Below are positions 15,871 to 25,014 of a stretch of DNA of 64,000 nt, one piece after another. The position numbers and the translations under genes were made by a program. Each line of letters begins with the position of its first letter. The stretch's first letter is position 1. The notes beneath the pieces are model-generated. The model was not told the DNA's origin and did no database searches. It saw nothing but the letters and a program-made list of their open reading frames with translations. This stretch comes from Pseudomonadota bacterium (GTDB lineage Bacteria > Desulfobacterota > Binatia > Binatales > Binataceae), in contig JAJPKA010000002.1 in the NCBI GenBank assembly GCA_021323945.1, positions 471,938 to 535,937 on the forward strand, given 5' to 3'.

Positions 15871-17049
15871 CTATTTCGAATCTGCGTCTTGAGTATGACG
15901 ATCTCCGAGGTCGCAACGAAAGATGTTGAGCAAGGCGATGCGCTTTCGGTCATAGCCGCGCCATTTGGCCGGGGGCACGTCCCCAGGTTCTACTCTGTAA
16001 AATCCCATATGTTCAAAGAGTGAGGCGGCGCGCTCTTCGGTCGTGCAAGCGAACAGATAATGCAGTCGTCGCCGTCGCGCTTCGTGAATGAGTTCATTGA
16101 TCAGTTCTGCAGCAACCCCTCCTCCCTGGAAGCGGGTTAGGGTATACAGGGCCGTAATCTCCCCGGCGCGATCGCGACGGTACGGTTCTGTCAGCAGCGA
16201 CGCCACTCCGGCCAAATGCTCGTCGCCGATCCGATATCCAAAGCACGACGGTAGCAGACGGGCAATTTCCTGGCGATTTCGTGAAAGCAGAAAACCTTCG
16301 TTTTGGGCCCGAATAATTAATGCCTCCACTTCCTCGAAATCATCAATGCTGATTGGTCGCGCATTGCCGTAGCCCCCTTCGGTGAAAATCGTCCCGGTTC
16401 CGCTAAAACTAAAGAGCTCCTCATAAACCTGGTCCGGTGCGACGAGACTTACCGAGGCAACCCCCGCATCTATGGCATGACGCGCGGCGCGCACCAAGAG
16501 CCGGCGATGAGCCGATCTGATACTCCTGAGCAGGCAGGCTACCCGCCCAATCTGAACGAACGAATGGCGGTTTCCGCTATTGTCAACAAGCCCTCCCGCG
16601 CGGTCGAGCAACAACAGCTTAAACACCCGAAGGCGGCCGGCCAACCGGTGTGCAAAAGAAACCAGGCTCGTCGGCTCCCGAGCCTCAACTTCAATCAAGA
16701 CTATAGGATTGCTTCGGAGAGCTTCCCAGATTGCAGAGATTGCGGAATCTGGCGGATACGGACGGCTACGGATGCCCGCCGCGGGATTAAAACGTAGCGG
16801 GCCGCCGGTAGGCGCAATCCGGCCGAGCCGTCGTGTTAGATGCGTCATCGCCGCTGGTGACGCGGTTACGAGGCAGCGAGTTTGATTACGCCGAAGCTCG
16901 CGCAGGGTGCGATGAAGCGAACGAAGTTCAGCCGTTCGGTCGCCTGCAGGCGGAACTAAGGCGAATACCAGGCTTTTGCCGTAGAACTCCTCAAGATAAA
17001 AGTTCTTCTCACTGAAAACGGGAGGCAGAGCCGTCCGGTCCTCATTCAT
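15871..17049 (-). CDS. ArgA-like N-acetyltransferase with degenerate amino-acid-kinase domain
   Basis: A 392-residue two-domain protein. The N-terminal part opens with FYLEEFYGKSLVFAL, the hallmark of the amino-acid-kinase-like domain of N-acetylglutamate synthase, and reaches the end-of-domain segment LFSFSGTGTIFTEGGYG. From about residue 235 follows a GNAT domain (ARPISIDDFEEVEALI, then the acetyl-CoA loop FQGGGVAAELI, then CTTEERAASLFEHMGF and DVPPAKWRGYD). This architecture is that of ArgA, the first arginine-synthesis enzyme. The kinase-like part lacks the Gly-Gly nucleotide loop, which is common in ArgA where it serves as an arginine sensor. No other arg gene is near, so the acceptor is uncertain. 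ATG 17049 is used; a TTG lies 33 bases further upstream. Confidence 0.72.
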   Translation of the reverse strand: MNEDRTALPPVFSEKNFYLEEFYGKSLVFALVPPAGDRTAELRSLHRTLRELRRNQTRCLVTASPAAMTHLTRRLGRIAPTGGPLRFNPAAGIRSRPYPPDSAISAIWEALRSNPIVLIEVEAREPTSLVSFAHRLAGRLRVFKLLLLDRAGGLVDNSGNRHSFVQIGRVACLLRSIRSAHRRLLVRAARHAIDAGVASVSLVAPDQVYEELFSFSGTGTIFTEGGYGNARPISIDDFEEVEALIIRAQNEGFLLSRNRQEIARLLPSCFGYRIGDEHLAGVASLLTEPYRRDRAGEITALYTLTRFQGGGVAAELINELIHEARRRRLHYLFACTTEERAASLFEHMGFYRVEPGDVPPAKWRGYDRKRIALLNIFRCDLGDRHTQDADSK

Positions 17050-17082
17050 TCGCGTGATTCTGTCCTGGCCAGCGGAATGCAA

Positions 17083-17409
17083 TCATCACGAGTGAGAAGT
17101 CGGTGCATCAATATCAGAAAAACCACCGAAACATCAGATTATAAGCACTCCGAGGTGACTCGTCTGCTGCGCTCGGGCAAAAGAGCGCGATCCCTGCGTC
17201 TTCAGCCCGAATGTTTCTCGATTTAATTAATTCTCCTGTTAAGCGATTTACTTGCGCCCATAGCATGGTTGAGCTAGGGTTATCAGCAGCTACGTGGGTG
17301 GGCCCAGGCGAGTAAATGCTATGGATTTGAGGCCTCGGCGCTTGACTTCTTAAGGCTATTAGTGCGACTGAACACTGAGAAGCTTTCAATCTAACGCGGA
17401 GATCGGCTT
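17083..17409. other. Intergenic region
   Basis: About 330 bases between divergent genes. A 91-codon minus-strand frame is present but without coding features. The right end carries GGAGA for the amidohydrolase start at 17410. No clear promoter hexamers were identified. Confidence 0.45.
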
Positions 17410-19119
17410 ATGCCAGAATTCGACCTTGCTATCAAAGACGGGATGATCGTCGATGGAACACGCGCCCCGCGGTTCCGGGGCGATATCGGGATCAAGAATG
17501 GCCGTATCGCGAAAATCGGCCGCATACAATCGCATCAGGCCAAGAAGACGATTGATGCGAGCGGATTAATCGTCGCACCCGGCTTCATCGATCTTCATAC
17601 GCACTACGACGCTCAGATCTTCTGGGATCCTTATCTCACCATCTCCGGATGGCACGGAATTACTTCGGTAGTGATCGGCAACTGTGGATTCGGCTTTGCC
17701 CCGGTGCATCCGAAGGATGTCGAGCGCGCAATGCTTACGATGGTTCGGACCGAGGCGATTCCGTTGCGTTCGATGAAGGCTGCGCTGAAGTTTGATTGGG
17801 AGACCTACCCGGAATTCCTCAACGCGGTCGATCGTCAGCCCAAGGGCGTGAACATTTTGCCATTTGTTCCAATGAACCCGCTGCTTGGCTACGTGATGGG
17901 CATCGAGGAGTCCAAGACGGGGCGCATGCCGACTGACGAGGAACATGCTCGTATGCGGCAGATCCTACATGAAGCAATGGACGCTGGTGCCTGTGGATGG
18001 TCGGCTCAGCGCTTGCCTCCTGACGGTCCTTCTTCCGTGCAGCGCGACTACGACGCCACACCGATGAACACCGACATCATGCATGACGAGACCTGTATCG
18101 AGATGGCGCGGGTGCTCGGCGAGCGAGGTGAAGGATTCCAGGAGCTGACACTCTCGACCTGGAATCCGAAGCAGGATGCGCTGTTCTTCGAAAAGCTCGC
18201 CGAGATCAGTGGCCGTCCGATCATGTTTGAAGCTGTCGCAACCCAGGATCGTTTCCCGCATCGCCACCGCAACACAATGAAATGGCTGGAACGCTGCCGC
18301 CAGCGTGGGTTGCCCGTTTATGGCCAGGGTGTTACGACGGATGCAGGGTTAACCTTTACCTTCGAAGACTGGAACTTGTTCGACGATTCCGACGCTTGGC
18401 GTGAGGCCACAACCGGAACAGTGTCGGAGCGGCGGGAGAAGCTGGGCGATCCGCGACGGCGCGAGGCTATGAAGAATCAGATGCCGCGCGAGAGCCTGAT
18501 CACGAGCTACTTCGACGAAATCATCATAACCGAGTGCGTGAAGCCTGAGAACAAGAAATTTGAGGGCCTCACACTGCGCAAAGCTGCGGCCCAAACCGGC
18601 AAACACCCGGTCGATGTGATGCTGGACATCGCAGTCTCCGAGGATTTGAAGACCGAGTTTTTCGCTCCCGCCGTGAACCAGAACATGGAATTGATGAAAG
18701 AGCTGATTGACTATCCGTATCTGGCTTTTGGTGTGAGCGATGGCGGTGCCCACACGAAGTTCCTGACCGCTGGTCGGTATCCAACTGAGGGCATCATTAA
18801 GTATTGCCGCGACAAACAGTGGATATCACTCGAAGACATCCATTGGCGCCTGAGTGCGCTGCCGGCTTTCTGTTCGGGGTTCAAGGACCGCGGTTTCCTG
18901 CGAGAAGGTGCTCCCGCCGACATCGTGGTTTACGAACTGGATAAACTCAACGTGTTGCCGGTTGAGATCGTTCACGATTTGCCGGGCGATGAATGGCGAC
19001 GGGTACAGCGCGCCGAGGGCTATCGGTACATCATAGTCAACGGAGAGGTTACCTTTATTGATGGCAACTGTACCGGTGCAACCCCGGGCAAGCTTTTGCG
19101 CCATGGTGTAACCGCCTAG
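17410..19119 (+). CDS. D-aminoacylase-type amidohydrolase (amidohydrolase family 3)
   Basis: A 569-residue metallo-amidohydrolase. The composite barrel starts with a beta-sandwich strand FDLAIKDGMIVDGT, then the metal site FIDLHTHYDAQ, GNCGFG, and late SDGGAHTKF, followed by the closing sandwich (ADIVVYELDKL, IVNGEVT). Relatives hydrolyse N-acyl-D-amino acids or related amides in the cytosol using one or two zinc ions. A paralogue lies at 58590-60281. It is monocistronic, with GGAGA before the ATG and an excellent terminator 25 bases after the stop. The true substrate is unknown. Confidence 0.88.
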   Translation: MPEFDLAIKDGMIVDGTRAPRFRGDIGIKNGRIAKIGRIQSHQAKKTIDASGLIVAPGFIDLHTHYDAQIFWDPYLTISGWHGITSVVIGNCGFGFAPVHPKDVERAMLTMVRTEAIPLRSMKAALKFDWETYPEFLNAVDRQPKGVNILPFVPMNPLLGYVMGIEESKTGRMPTDEEHARMRQILHEAMDAGACGWSAQRLPPDGPSSVQRDYDATPMNTDIMHDETCIEMARVLGERGEGFQELTLSTWNPKQDALFFEKLAEISGRPIMFEAVATQDRFPHRHRNTMKWLERCRQRGLPVYGQGVTTDAGLTFTFEDWNLFDDSDAWREATTGTVSERREKLGDPRRREAMKNQMPRESLITSYFDEIIITECVKPENKKFEGLTLRKAAAQTGKHPVDVMLDIAVSEDLKTEFFAPAVNQNMELMKELIDYPYLAFGVSDGGAHTKFLTAGRYPTEGIIKYCRDKQWISLEDIHWRLSALPAFCSGFKDRGFLREGAPADIVVYELDKLNVLPVEIVHDLPGDEWRRVQRAEGYRYIIVNGEVTFIDGNCTGATPGKLLRHGVTA

Positions 19120-19143
19120 GTCTAACGAACAGACAAAGATGGC

Positions 19144-19182
19144 AAAGGCCGATGGGTCGATCCCATCGGCCTTTGATTTTTT
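19144..19182 (+). terminator. Rho-independent terminator after the amidohydrolase gene
   Basis: A perfect 13-bp stem, AAAGGCCGATGGG (19144-19156) with CCCATCGGCCTTT (19162-19174), loop TCGAT, followed by GATTTTTT. The clearest intrinsic terminator in the window. Confidence 0.92.
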
Positions 19183-19280
19183 CCAGCACTGCGGCGCTTA
19201 CGCGGGCCGCTGCCGGTAGCCAGGCTAAATCCTAAGTCGCCTGCAACACAGATCCGAAGACCCACGTTTTGCCAAAGAAA

Positions 19281-20117
19281 TCATTTGACTTCGAAAAAGA
19301 CCAGGCTTCTGACCTCAATGCTTTCGCGTGGAGCTGCTTGCGGAGAGGTCGTCGGATCGTCGATGGCCGTGTGCGCTGTGAAGCGGGCGCGTCCGTCTTC
19401 TGCCGAGTCATAGCATTTTAATAGGAGCACCTCGTCCGCCTGCATTTGCGGAAAATAGAACCAGCGGTGGGCAGGATTGAACGTCACCGAATACACCTCA
19501 CCGGTTCGGTCCCGATATCGAAGATCGGTTGCGATGAAATCCTGCAGCGACATGCTGGTCGCATCGCAAACCGCAAGTGGGGATTCTTCCACTGGCCCAC
19601 GAATCGGACGCCAGACATTGATTTCGGCGAACCGGTGTGCGAGCAAGCGCTCTGCTTCATCGGGCAGGAGATCCCGCACTCGCTGTGGGCCAGATTTTAA
19701 CGTGTAGTCGTTATGCGCAAACTTAACTGGTTCGCGTGCTCCTTTTTCTCCTCGCTTGGCCATCAGCCGACACCGTACGTTGTGATCGAATACATGAACT
19801 CGGACGGCCCCTAAGATTTCCTTCAAAAGGCGCTCGACCTCCGGGTAGTACACTCTTCGGACTTCCTCGGGTTCATAGAAATTGACAACTTGGCTCCGAT
19901 GGCGAACAAAAGTGAAGCCTTCACGGTCGAGCGCCAGCTTGTCGTGGAAGGGACGTCCATTGCGAATTTTAACCCAGTGCGTGGCCGTACGACCGGACCG
20001 GCCGGGTACACCGGGAGGAGGCTCATACAAATATATAACCGGCTTCTCGCTGCTGCGCTCGAGATAGTTGATTGGTGCTTCGAGGTAATCGCCGGTGCTG
20101 ACCTTCTCACTGTTCAT
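19281..20117 (-). CDS. CmcJ/NvfI-family (AsaB-like) oxygenase
   Basis: A 278-residue protein of the family that includes fungal AsaB and cephamycin CmcJ, thought to be Fe(II)/2-oxoglutarate-type hydroxylases or desaturases. Family marks seen are VHVFDHNVR, the AHNDYT motif holding a candidate His-x-Asp iron site, INVWRPIRGPV, the PAHRWFYFPQM segment with the likely distal His, and LKCYDS followed by RARFTAHTA. AGGAG is six bases before the ATG, a strong start. It stands alone downstream of, and convergent with, the amidohydrolase. Substrate unknown; bacterial members are poorly studied. Confidence 0.8.
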   Translation of the reverse strand: MNSEKVSTGDYLEAPINYLERSSEKPVIYLYEPPPGVPGRSGRTATHWVKIRNGRPFHDKLALDREGFTFVRHRSQVVNFYEPEEVRRVYYPEVERLLKEILGAVRVHVFDHNVRCRLMAKRGEKGAREPVKFAHNDYTLKSGPQRVRDLLPDEAERLLAHRFAEINVWRPIRGPVEESPLAVCDATSMSLQDFIATDLRYRDRTGEVYSVTFNPAHRWFYFPQMQADEVLLLKCYDSAEDGRARFTAHTAIDDPTTSPQAAPRESIEVRSLVFFEVK

Positions 20118-20214
20118 ACTTCACTCCTAGATTACACCGAAGTCCCCGCGTTGCCCTGATTTTTTCTCGTGGGAGGAAGGATTGAAACACAAACAAGCAG
20201 ACTCGTTGCTCTCT

Positions 20215-21411
20215 TCATGCTCGCGACAGTACACGAGCCGCGGCACGAGCCATGTACATTTCCTCATCTAATGGGACAACATAGACCGACACTGGTGATT
20301 GAGGTTCACTTATGAGAGCTTCGGTACCGCTGACACGACGGTTGCTCTGAAGGTCTATGCTCACGCCGAGTTGCGCGAGGCCCGAGCAAATTTGCTCCCG
20401 TACATTGGCAGAATGTTCGCCGATACCGCCACCGAAGACGATAGCGTCCGTGTGGCCGAGAACCGCCATGTAGGCGCCAATGTATTTCCGCACGCGGTAA
20501 CAGAACATTTCGATAGCAAGAGAGGCGTATCGGTTCTGCGGAGCCTCCGCTTCGATTTTTCGCAGATCATCAGACACCGAAGAGACACCTAGCAGCCCAG
20601 ATTGATGGTTGAGCATTCGTTCAACCTGATCCAGCGAGAGTCTTTCGTGCGCCGCCAGAAACGTGACGATGGCCGGGTCGATATCCCCGGAGCGAGTAGC
20701 CATCATGAGGCCCTCTAGTGGCGTCAGTCCCATCGAAGTATCGACTGAACGGCCTTGTCTAATGGCGGTAGCTGAGCACCCGCCCCCTAAATGCAGTGTT
20801 ATAAGATTGAGCTTTTCAGGCGCGCAAGATCGCATTGCCGCACACCGCTCCATCATCCAGGCATGGCCGATGCCGTGGAAACCAAATCGTCGTATTCCGT
20901 AGCGCTCGCTCAGCGAACGGGGAATAGCGTAGGTGTGTGCCAGGGCTGGAATGGTCTGATGAAATGCGGTGTCGGTGATCGCTACCGACGGTATATTCCC
21001 GAGTCTGCTGCTGACGGCTCGCAGCACCGACAGGGCTGGGGGGTTATGTAGGGGGGCAAATTGAGATGCGTTTTCAAGCGCGCTGATTACTTTGTCGGTG
21101 ACGAGAACAGGTTCTGTCACCTCGGTCCCACCGTGTACAATGCGGTGAGCGACGGCGTCAACGCCGATGTCGACCTGGTGCAGCCAGTCCATTGCGCGGA
21201 TAGCCGCGCGCTGATGGTCGTGAATAGTCTCGGAGCCTTCGATTTTGTGAGCCGCTCCCGCGTTTAGCCGGACTGTTGTGACCGAGCCGATCTCATCAAA
21301 GGTTCCGCCTGCCAGGCGGGACACATTCGCTGACGCGGATCCGGGAACCTCGATGTCGAAAAGCTCGAATTTCAGCGATGAGCTGCCGCAGTTGAATACA
21401 AGGAGATGCAT
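20215..21411 (-). CDS. ackA: Acetate kinase
   Basis: A 398-residue member of the acetate/propionate/butyrate kinase family, making acetyl phosphate from acetate and ATP or the reverse. The start VFNCGSSSLKFELFD is the first family signature, HRIVHGG and FGFHGIGHAW follow, and HLGGGCSATAI with a later FGGGIGEHS is the phosphate-binding core. No phosphotransacetylase or phosphoketolase gene adjoins it. It is followed by no gene for 95 bases, and lies 62 bases after glpD on the same strand, so may share its transcript. The ATG has little ribosome binding sequence. Confidence 0.93.
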   Translation of the reverse strand: MHLLVFNCGSSSLKFELFDIEVPGSASANVSRLAGGTFDEIGSVTTVRLNAGAAHKIEGSETIHDHQRAAIRAMDWLHQVDIGVDAVAHRIVHGGTEVTEPVLVTDKVISALENASQFAPLHNPPALSVLRAVSSRLGNIPSVAITDTAFHQTIPALAHTYAIPRSLSERYGIRRFGFHGIGHAWMMERCAAMRSCAPEKLNLITLHLGGGCSATAIRQGRSVDTSMGLTPLEGLMMATRSGDIDPAIVTFLAAHERLSLDQVERMLNHQSGLLGVSSVSDDLRKIEAEAPQNRYASLAIEMFCYRVRKYIGAYMAVLGHTDAIVFGGGIGEHSANVREQICSGLAQLGVSIDLQSNRRVSGTEALISEPQSPVSVYVVPLDEEMYMARAAARVLSRA

Positions 21412-21473
21412 TTAACGTTGCTTGGACCGGCGCAGGATCGTGACAAACCCGTAAATTTCTCTTTTGCGAGTCT

Positions 21474-23171
21474 CTAGCCCGGGACAAGCAGCAAATTCGA
21501 GTTCTCGCTTAACGCTGGGTCACTACTACTAAGCTTCCCACGATCCAGGTCCTGCATCAACGCCCGTAGCTCGAGCTGCTTTCGTTCCATGCTCCAGTCG
21601 AGTTCTTCTGCCATCAGATTTGCGATCACGGGCCCTGAGGCTCGGGCTGCATCCGGCGCTACCCAGGCCATCGTTGTCCTGCGGCTGGTAAAGTCGCAGA
21701 TTGTACGAGCGAATTCGTAGCGAATCGCAAATACGACTTCCGCCGCGATTGCCGACGAGCGGGGCCCTAACGACTCTAACAATTCCGGACGCTCGGTGGC
21801 GAGTCGGGCGACGAGCTCAGCACGTCCGCCATAGCGCTCGAGCAAAAGCTGGCGCGTTTCGAGGGAGAGCTGATTCAAGGAGTGACTTGTGATCAGTAGA
21901 CAACGGGCACCTGGCAAAGGCGTGCTCGCTGTTGGCGACCGGCTACGACCATATCGCAAGATTCGCGTGACGCAATTGACCGCGCGAACAGCGATCTCGC
22001 GATGAGTAGTAAGTTTGCCGCCGGCCACAGTTAGCAGGCCGGAGGGACTTACTTCGATTATTACGTCGCGCCTGACATCTGAAGGGTGAAAATGCTTCGA
22101 CATTGGAAGGCTGCGAAGACCCGCGAAACATGCGGTAATATCGCGGTAACGCAGGTGCACTCCCGGGAAGTGGTCATTGACGGCGTGCAGCAAATAATCG
22201 GCATCCGCCGTGTCGACTCTAACGTCATCGGCGCTCCCACTAAAATCAGCGTCTGTCGTTCCGATCAGCACGCAGTGGTCATAACGGATGAGAAAGATGA
22301 TGCGGCCCTGCTCATCGGTCAGGACCAGCGAATTTTGCAAAGGTAGGCGCGACGAGTCGACCACCAGGTGAGCTCCCTTGGTTAGTCGCACCAGCCGTCG
22401 GCAGGTTTCGTCGTCCATCCGCCGAATTTGATCGGCCCACGGTCCCGTGGCATTCACGATAACGTGCGTACGAATTTCGAAGCGTTCGCCCGACTCGATA
22501 TCGCGTACCCATAGGGTCCTGAGCCGGTCTTTGGTGCGTCCCAATTCGGTGACCGCAACGTAATTGGCCGCGACCGCGCCACAATATGCGGCGTCAAGCA
22601 CGTTCTCCAAAGTTATTCTCGAATCGTCACCTTTTGCGTCAAGGTAGGTTACGCCACCTAGAAGTCCTTCTCGTTTCAGTGTCGGTTCATATTGACTCAC
22701 CTGGTGATGATTGAGCCGCCGGTGTCTTTCGGGCGATGGCGTTAGCGCAAAGAGGTCGTACAAAATTAGACCCGCACTCACTGCTATCCGCGAGGGACGG
22801 CGGCTGTCATAGAATGGGAACAGAAACCTGATTGGTCGGACTAGATGGGGAGCGGTTAGATGACGTAGCCGTTCACGCTCCCGCAGCGCACGATAGACCA
22901 GTCCAAGCTGGCCCTGAGGCAGATAGCGCAGGCCTCCATGAATCAATTTTGATGAATGCGAGGAAGTTGCGCAGGCGAAGTCGCCTTTGTCCAAAAGCGC
23001 AGTCTTCAGCCCCCGCATCGCGGCATCCCGGGCGATCGCGGCTCCGGTGATGCCGCCACCAATGATCGCCACGTCGAAGGTCTCGGAGCGCAATCGAGCT
23101 ATGTTGCTCTCGCGGTCAGTAGTGGGGTCAGTTGCTCCCGACTTTCGCAACGCTTCGCCTGCGGTACGCAA
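21474..23171 (-). CDS. glpD: FAD-dependent glycerol-3-phosphate dehydrogenase GlpD
   Basis: A 565-residue flavoprotein that oxidises glycerol 3-phosphate to dihydroxyacetone phosphate and passes electrons to quinone at the membrane. It has the FAD site IIGGGITGAAIARDAA, the family motif SSHSSKLIHGGLRYL, the substrate-side NATGPWAD, and the C-terminal helical domain (EVVFAIRYEFARTICDF, RRTTMAW). The start is uncertain: TTG 23171 and a TTG seven codons later are both in frame and no ATG precedes the FAD motif. It follows the sulfite-oxidase-like gene by twelve bases and is probably co-transcribed with it. Confidence 0.93.
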   Translation of the reverse strand: MRTAGEALRKSGATDPTTDRESNIARLRSETFDVAIIGGGITGAAIARDAAMRGLKTALLDKGDFACATSSHSSKLIHGGLRYLPQGQLGLVYRALRERERLRHLTAPHLVRPIRFLFPFYDSRRPSRIAVSAGLILYDLFALTPSPERHRRLNHHQVSQYEPTLKREGLLGGVTYLDAKGDDSRITLENVLDAAYCGAVAANYVAVTELGRTKDRLRTLWVRDIESGERFEIRTHVIVNATGPWADQIRRMDDETCRRLVRLTKGAHLVVDSSRLPLQNSLVLTDEQGRIIFLIRYDHCVLIGTTDADFSGSADDVRVDTADADYLLHAVNDHFPGVHLRYRDITACFAGLRSLPMSKHFHPSDVRRDVIIEVSPSGLLTVAGGKLTTHREIAVRAVNCVTRILRYGRSRSPTASTPLPGARCLLITSHSLNQLSLETRQLLLERYGGRAELVARLATERPELLESLGPRSSAIAAEVVFAIRYEFARTICDFTSRRTTMAWVAPDAARASGPVIANLMAEELDWSMERKQLELRALMQDLDRGKLSSSDPALSENSNLLLVPG

Positions 23172-23183
23172 CGGCCGAGGGCG

Positions 23184-23789
23184 CTATTCGCCAGAATCTT
23201 CTTGAAATGAGTAGCGTTCTTCGGCCCATGGATCGCCATGGTTGTGATAGCCGCGAACTTCCCAGAAGCCTCGCCGCTCTTTAGCGCAGAATTCGATGAC
23301 CCGGACCCACTTTGCACTCTTCCATCCATAAAGCTTGGGCACCACCAATCGTAGGGGCCACCCATGGTCTGGATCGAGGTCCTTGCCATCGTGCCGATAA
23401 GCGAGCATCACGTCATCGTCGACAAATTCATGGATGGGAAGGTTGGTTGTGTAGCCGCCGTCGCAATGGATGAAGACATAGAGTGCTTCCGGCTTGGGCT
23501 TTACAAGTTTGACGAGATCGCTGACCTTTACCCCTTCCCAGAGGTTATCGAAACGTGACCAGGAGGTGACACAATGAAAATCAGAGGTCTGGCTCGAGAT
23601 TGGAAGCCGGAGGAATTCTTCCCAATTAAGGCGGATAGGGTTTTCGACCAAGCCGCTGACGCGAAAATCCCATTTAGCAGGATTGAAGCGGGGCGTTGGT
23701 CCATAGCTCAGTACCGGAAAATTTTTGACCAGAGTCTGACCAGGTGGAAGTCGTATATCCTGCCTTTTTAGTTCTCTGGACTTCGCCAT
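23184..23789 (-). CDS. Sulfite-oxidase-like molybdopterin protein
   Basis: A 201-residue protein made only of the molybdopterin-binding domain of the sulfite oxidase family (YedY/MsrP-like). The molybdenum-ligand cysteine lies in DFHCVTSWSR, with WEGVKVSDL, HGWPLRLVVPKLYGWKSAKWV and the end GFWEVRGYHNHGDPW all typical. There is no Tat signal, no heme domain and no dimerisation domain, so the protein is predicted cytosolic; the electron partner is unknown. It depends on the cofactor pathway seen at the left edge of the window. Twelve bases separate it from glpD. Confidence 0.87.
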   Translation of the reverse strand: MAKSRELKRQDIRLPPGQTLVKNFPVLSYGPTPRFNPAKWDFRVSGLVENPIRLNWEEFLRLPISSQTSDFHCVTSWSRFDNLWEGVKVSDLVKLVKPKPEALYVFIHCDGGYTTNLPIHEFVDDDVMLAYRHDGKDLDPDHGWPLRLVVPKLYGWKSAKWVRVIEFCAKERRGFWEVRGYHNHGDPWAEERYSFQEDSGE

Positions 23790-23879
23790 ATGCTCAAATC
23801 AATACCCAACCACTCATCAGAGCGAAAGAGCTAAGCTGTTAATTGCCGTTCGAACTGGCGTGGCTGCTCCGAGCTGCCT

Positions 23880-24980
23880 TTAGACGCGCGCTTCTATCGA
23901 GCCTATCGCGCTCAGAATGGCATCCGTCATTTGCGTCGTGGTCGCGCTCCCACCGAGGTCCGGGGTCAACACGTGACCTGCGCGTAACACTTCGCCTACC
24001 GCTTGGCGGATCCGCGACGCTGCATCCTGGTAACCGATATAGTCGGCCAGCATGGCTCCGGAAAGGATAGCCGCAACTGGGTTGGCCACGTTCTTCCCGG
24101 CAATGTCGGGTGCAGTGCCATGAACTGCCTCGAAAATCGCTCCCTTCTGTCCATAATTGGCACCCGGCACCATTCCCAGCCCACCAACCAGACCTGCGCA
24201 TAAATCCGAGACAATATCGCCATAAAGATTTTCGAGCAGCAATACATCGAACGCCCGCGGATTGGTCACCAGACGCATACAGGCCGCGTCGACAATTTGC
24301 TCATCATAGCGGACATCCGCGTAATCATTGGCAACACGCCGGGCGCATTTCAGAAACAACCCGTCCGAGAGCTTCATGATATTGGCCTTATGAATGGCGG
24401 TTACCGACTTGCGGCCGTGACGGCGAGCATAATCAAAGGCGAAACGAGCGATCCGCGTCGAGGCGCGCGCAGTGATCACTTTGACGCTTTCGACTACGCC
24501 GGGGGTGACCTGATGCTCAATTCCTGCGTAGAGGTCCTCGGTGCTTTCGCGTATTACGACCAGATCGACATCGCGAAACGGTGATTGGACCCCCTCAAAG
24601 CTGCGAATTGGACGTAGATTTGCGTAAAGATTAAAGGTCTTTCGCAGGTAAACGTTGATCGAACGGTAGCCTTGACCCACCTGGGTTTCCAAGGGGCCTT
24701 TGAGCGCAAGCCGTGTACGGCGCAAAGAATTGAGTAGTGACTCAGGAATCGCCGTCCCTCGCTTCTTTAGCGCTTCTGCTCCTGCCTCCTGCACGTCCCA
24801 GTCGACATGAACACCCGCCGCTTCAAGCACACGGACGGCTGCACTGGTCACCTCCGGTCCCACACCATCACCCGGTATCAGTGTGACTCGTAGGCTCGTT
24901 GCTCTGTTCCGGCCGTTCGAATTGTTGAGTCGTTCGGTTCCGAGAAAATTCTCGCTTCGCTGATTTTTGCTCTGCGCCAT
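23880..24980 (-). CDS. NAD-type isocitrate dehydrogenase (isocitrate/isopropylmalate family)
   Basis: A 366-residue beta-decarboxylating dehydrogenase. The N-terminus has LIPGDGVGPEV, then the substrate loop RESTEDLYAGIEH, whose Ser and following Glu-Asp pattern is that of NAD-dependent isocitrate dehydrogenases and homoisocitrate relatives rather than LeuB. DIVSDLCAGLVGGLGM and AVHGTAPDIAGKN supply metal and NAD sites. It would convert isocitrate to 2-oxoglutarate. The first 28 residues (Ser, Asn and Arg rich) are an extension. It sits between glycerate kinase upstream and the sulfite-oxidase-like gene downstream on the same strand. Confidence 0.85.
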   Translation of the reverse strand: MAQSKNQRSENFLGTERLNNSNGRNRATSLRVTLIPGDGVGPEVTSAAVRVLEAAGVHVDWDVQEAGAEALKKRGTAIPESLLNSLRRTRLALKGPLETQVGQGYRSINVYLRKTFNLYANLRPIRSFEGVQSPFRDVDLVVIRESTEDLYAGIEHQVTPGVVESVKVITARASTRIARFAFDYARRHGRKSVTAIHKANIMKLSDGLFLKCARRVANDYADVRYDEQIVDAACMRLVTNPRAFDVLLLENLYGDIVSDLCAGLVGGLGMVPGANYGQKGAIFEAVHGTAPDIAGKNVANPVAAILSGAMLADYIGYQDAASRIRQAVGEVLRAGHVLTPDLGGSATTTQMTDAILSAIGSIEARV

Positions 24981-25014
24981 GACTAAGACGACGATTGGCA
25001 GATGCGATGACCTG

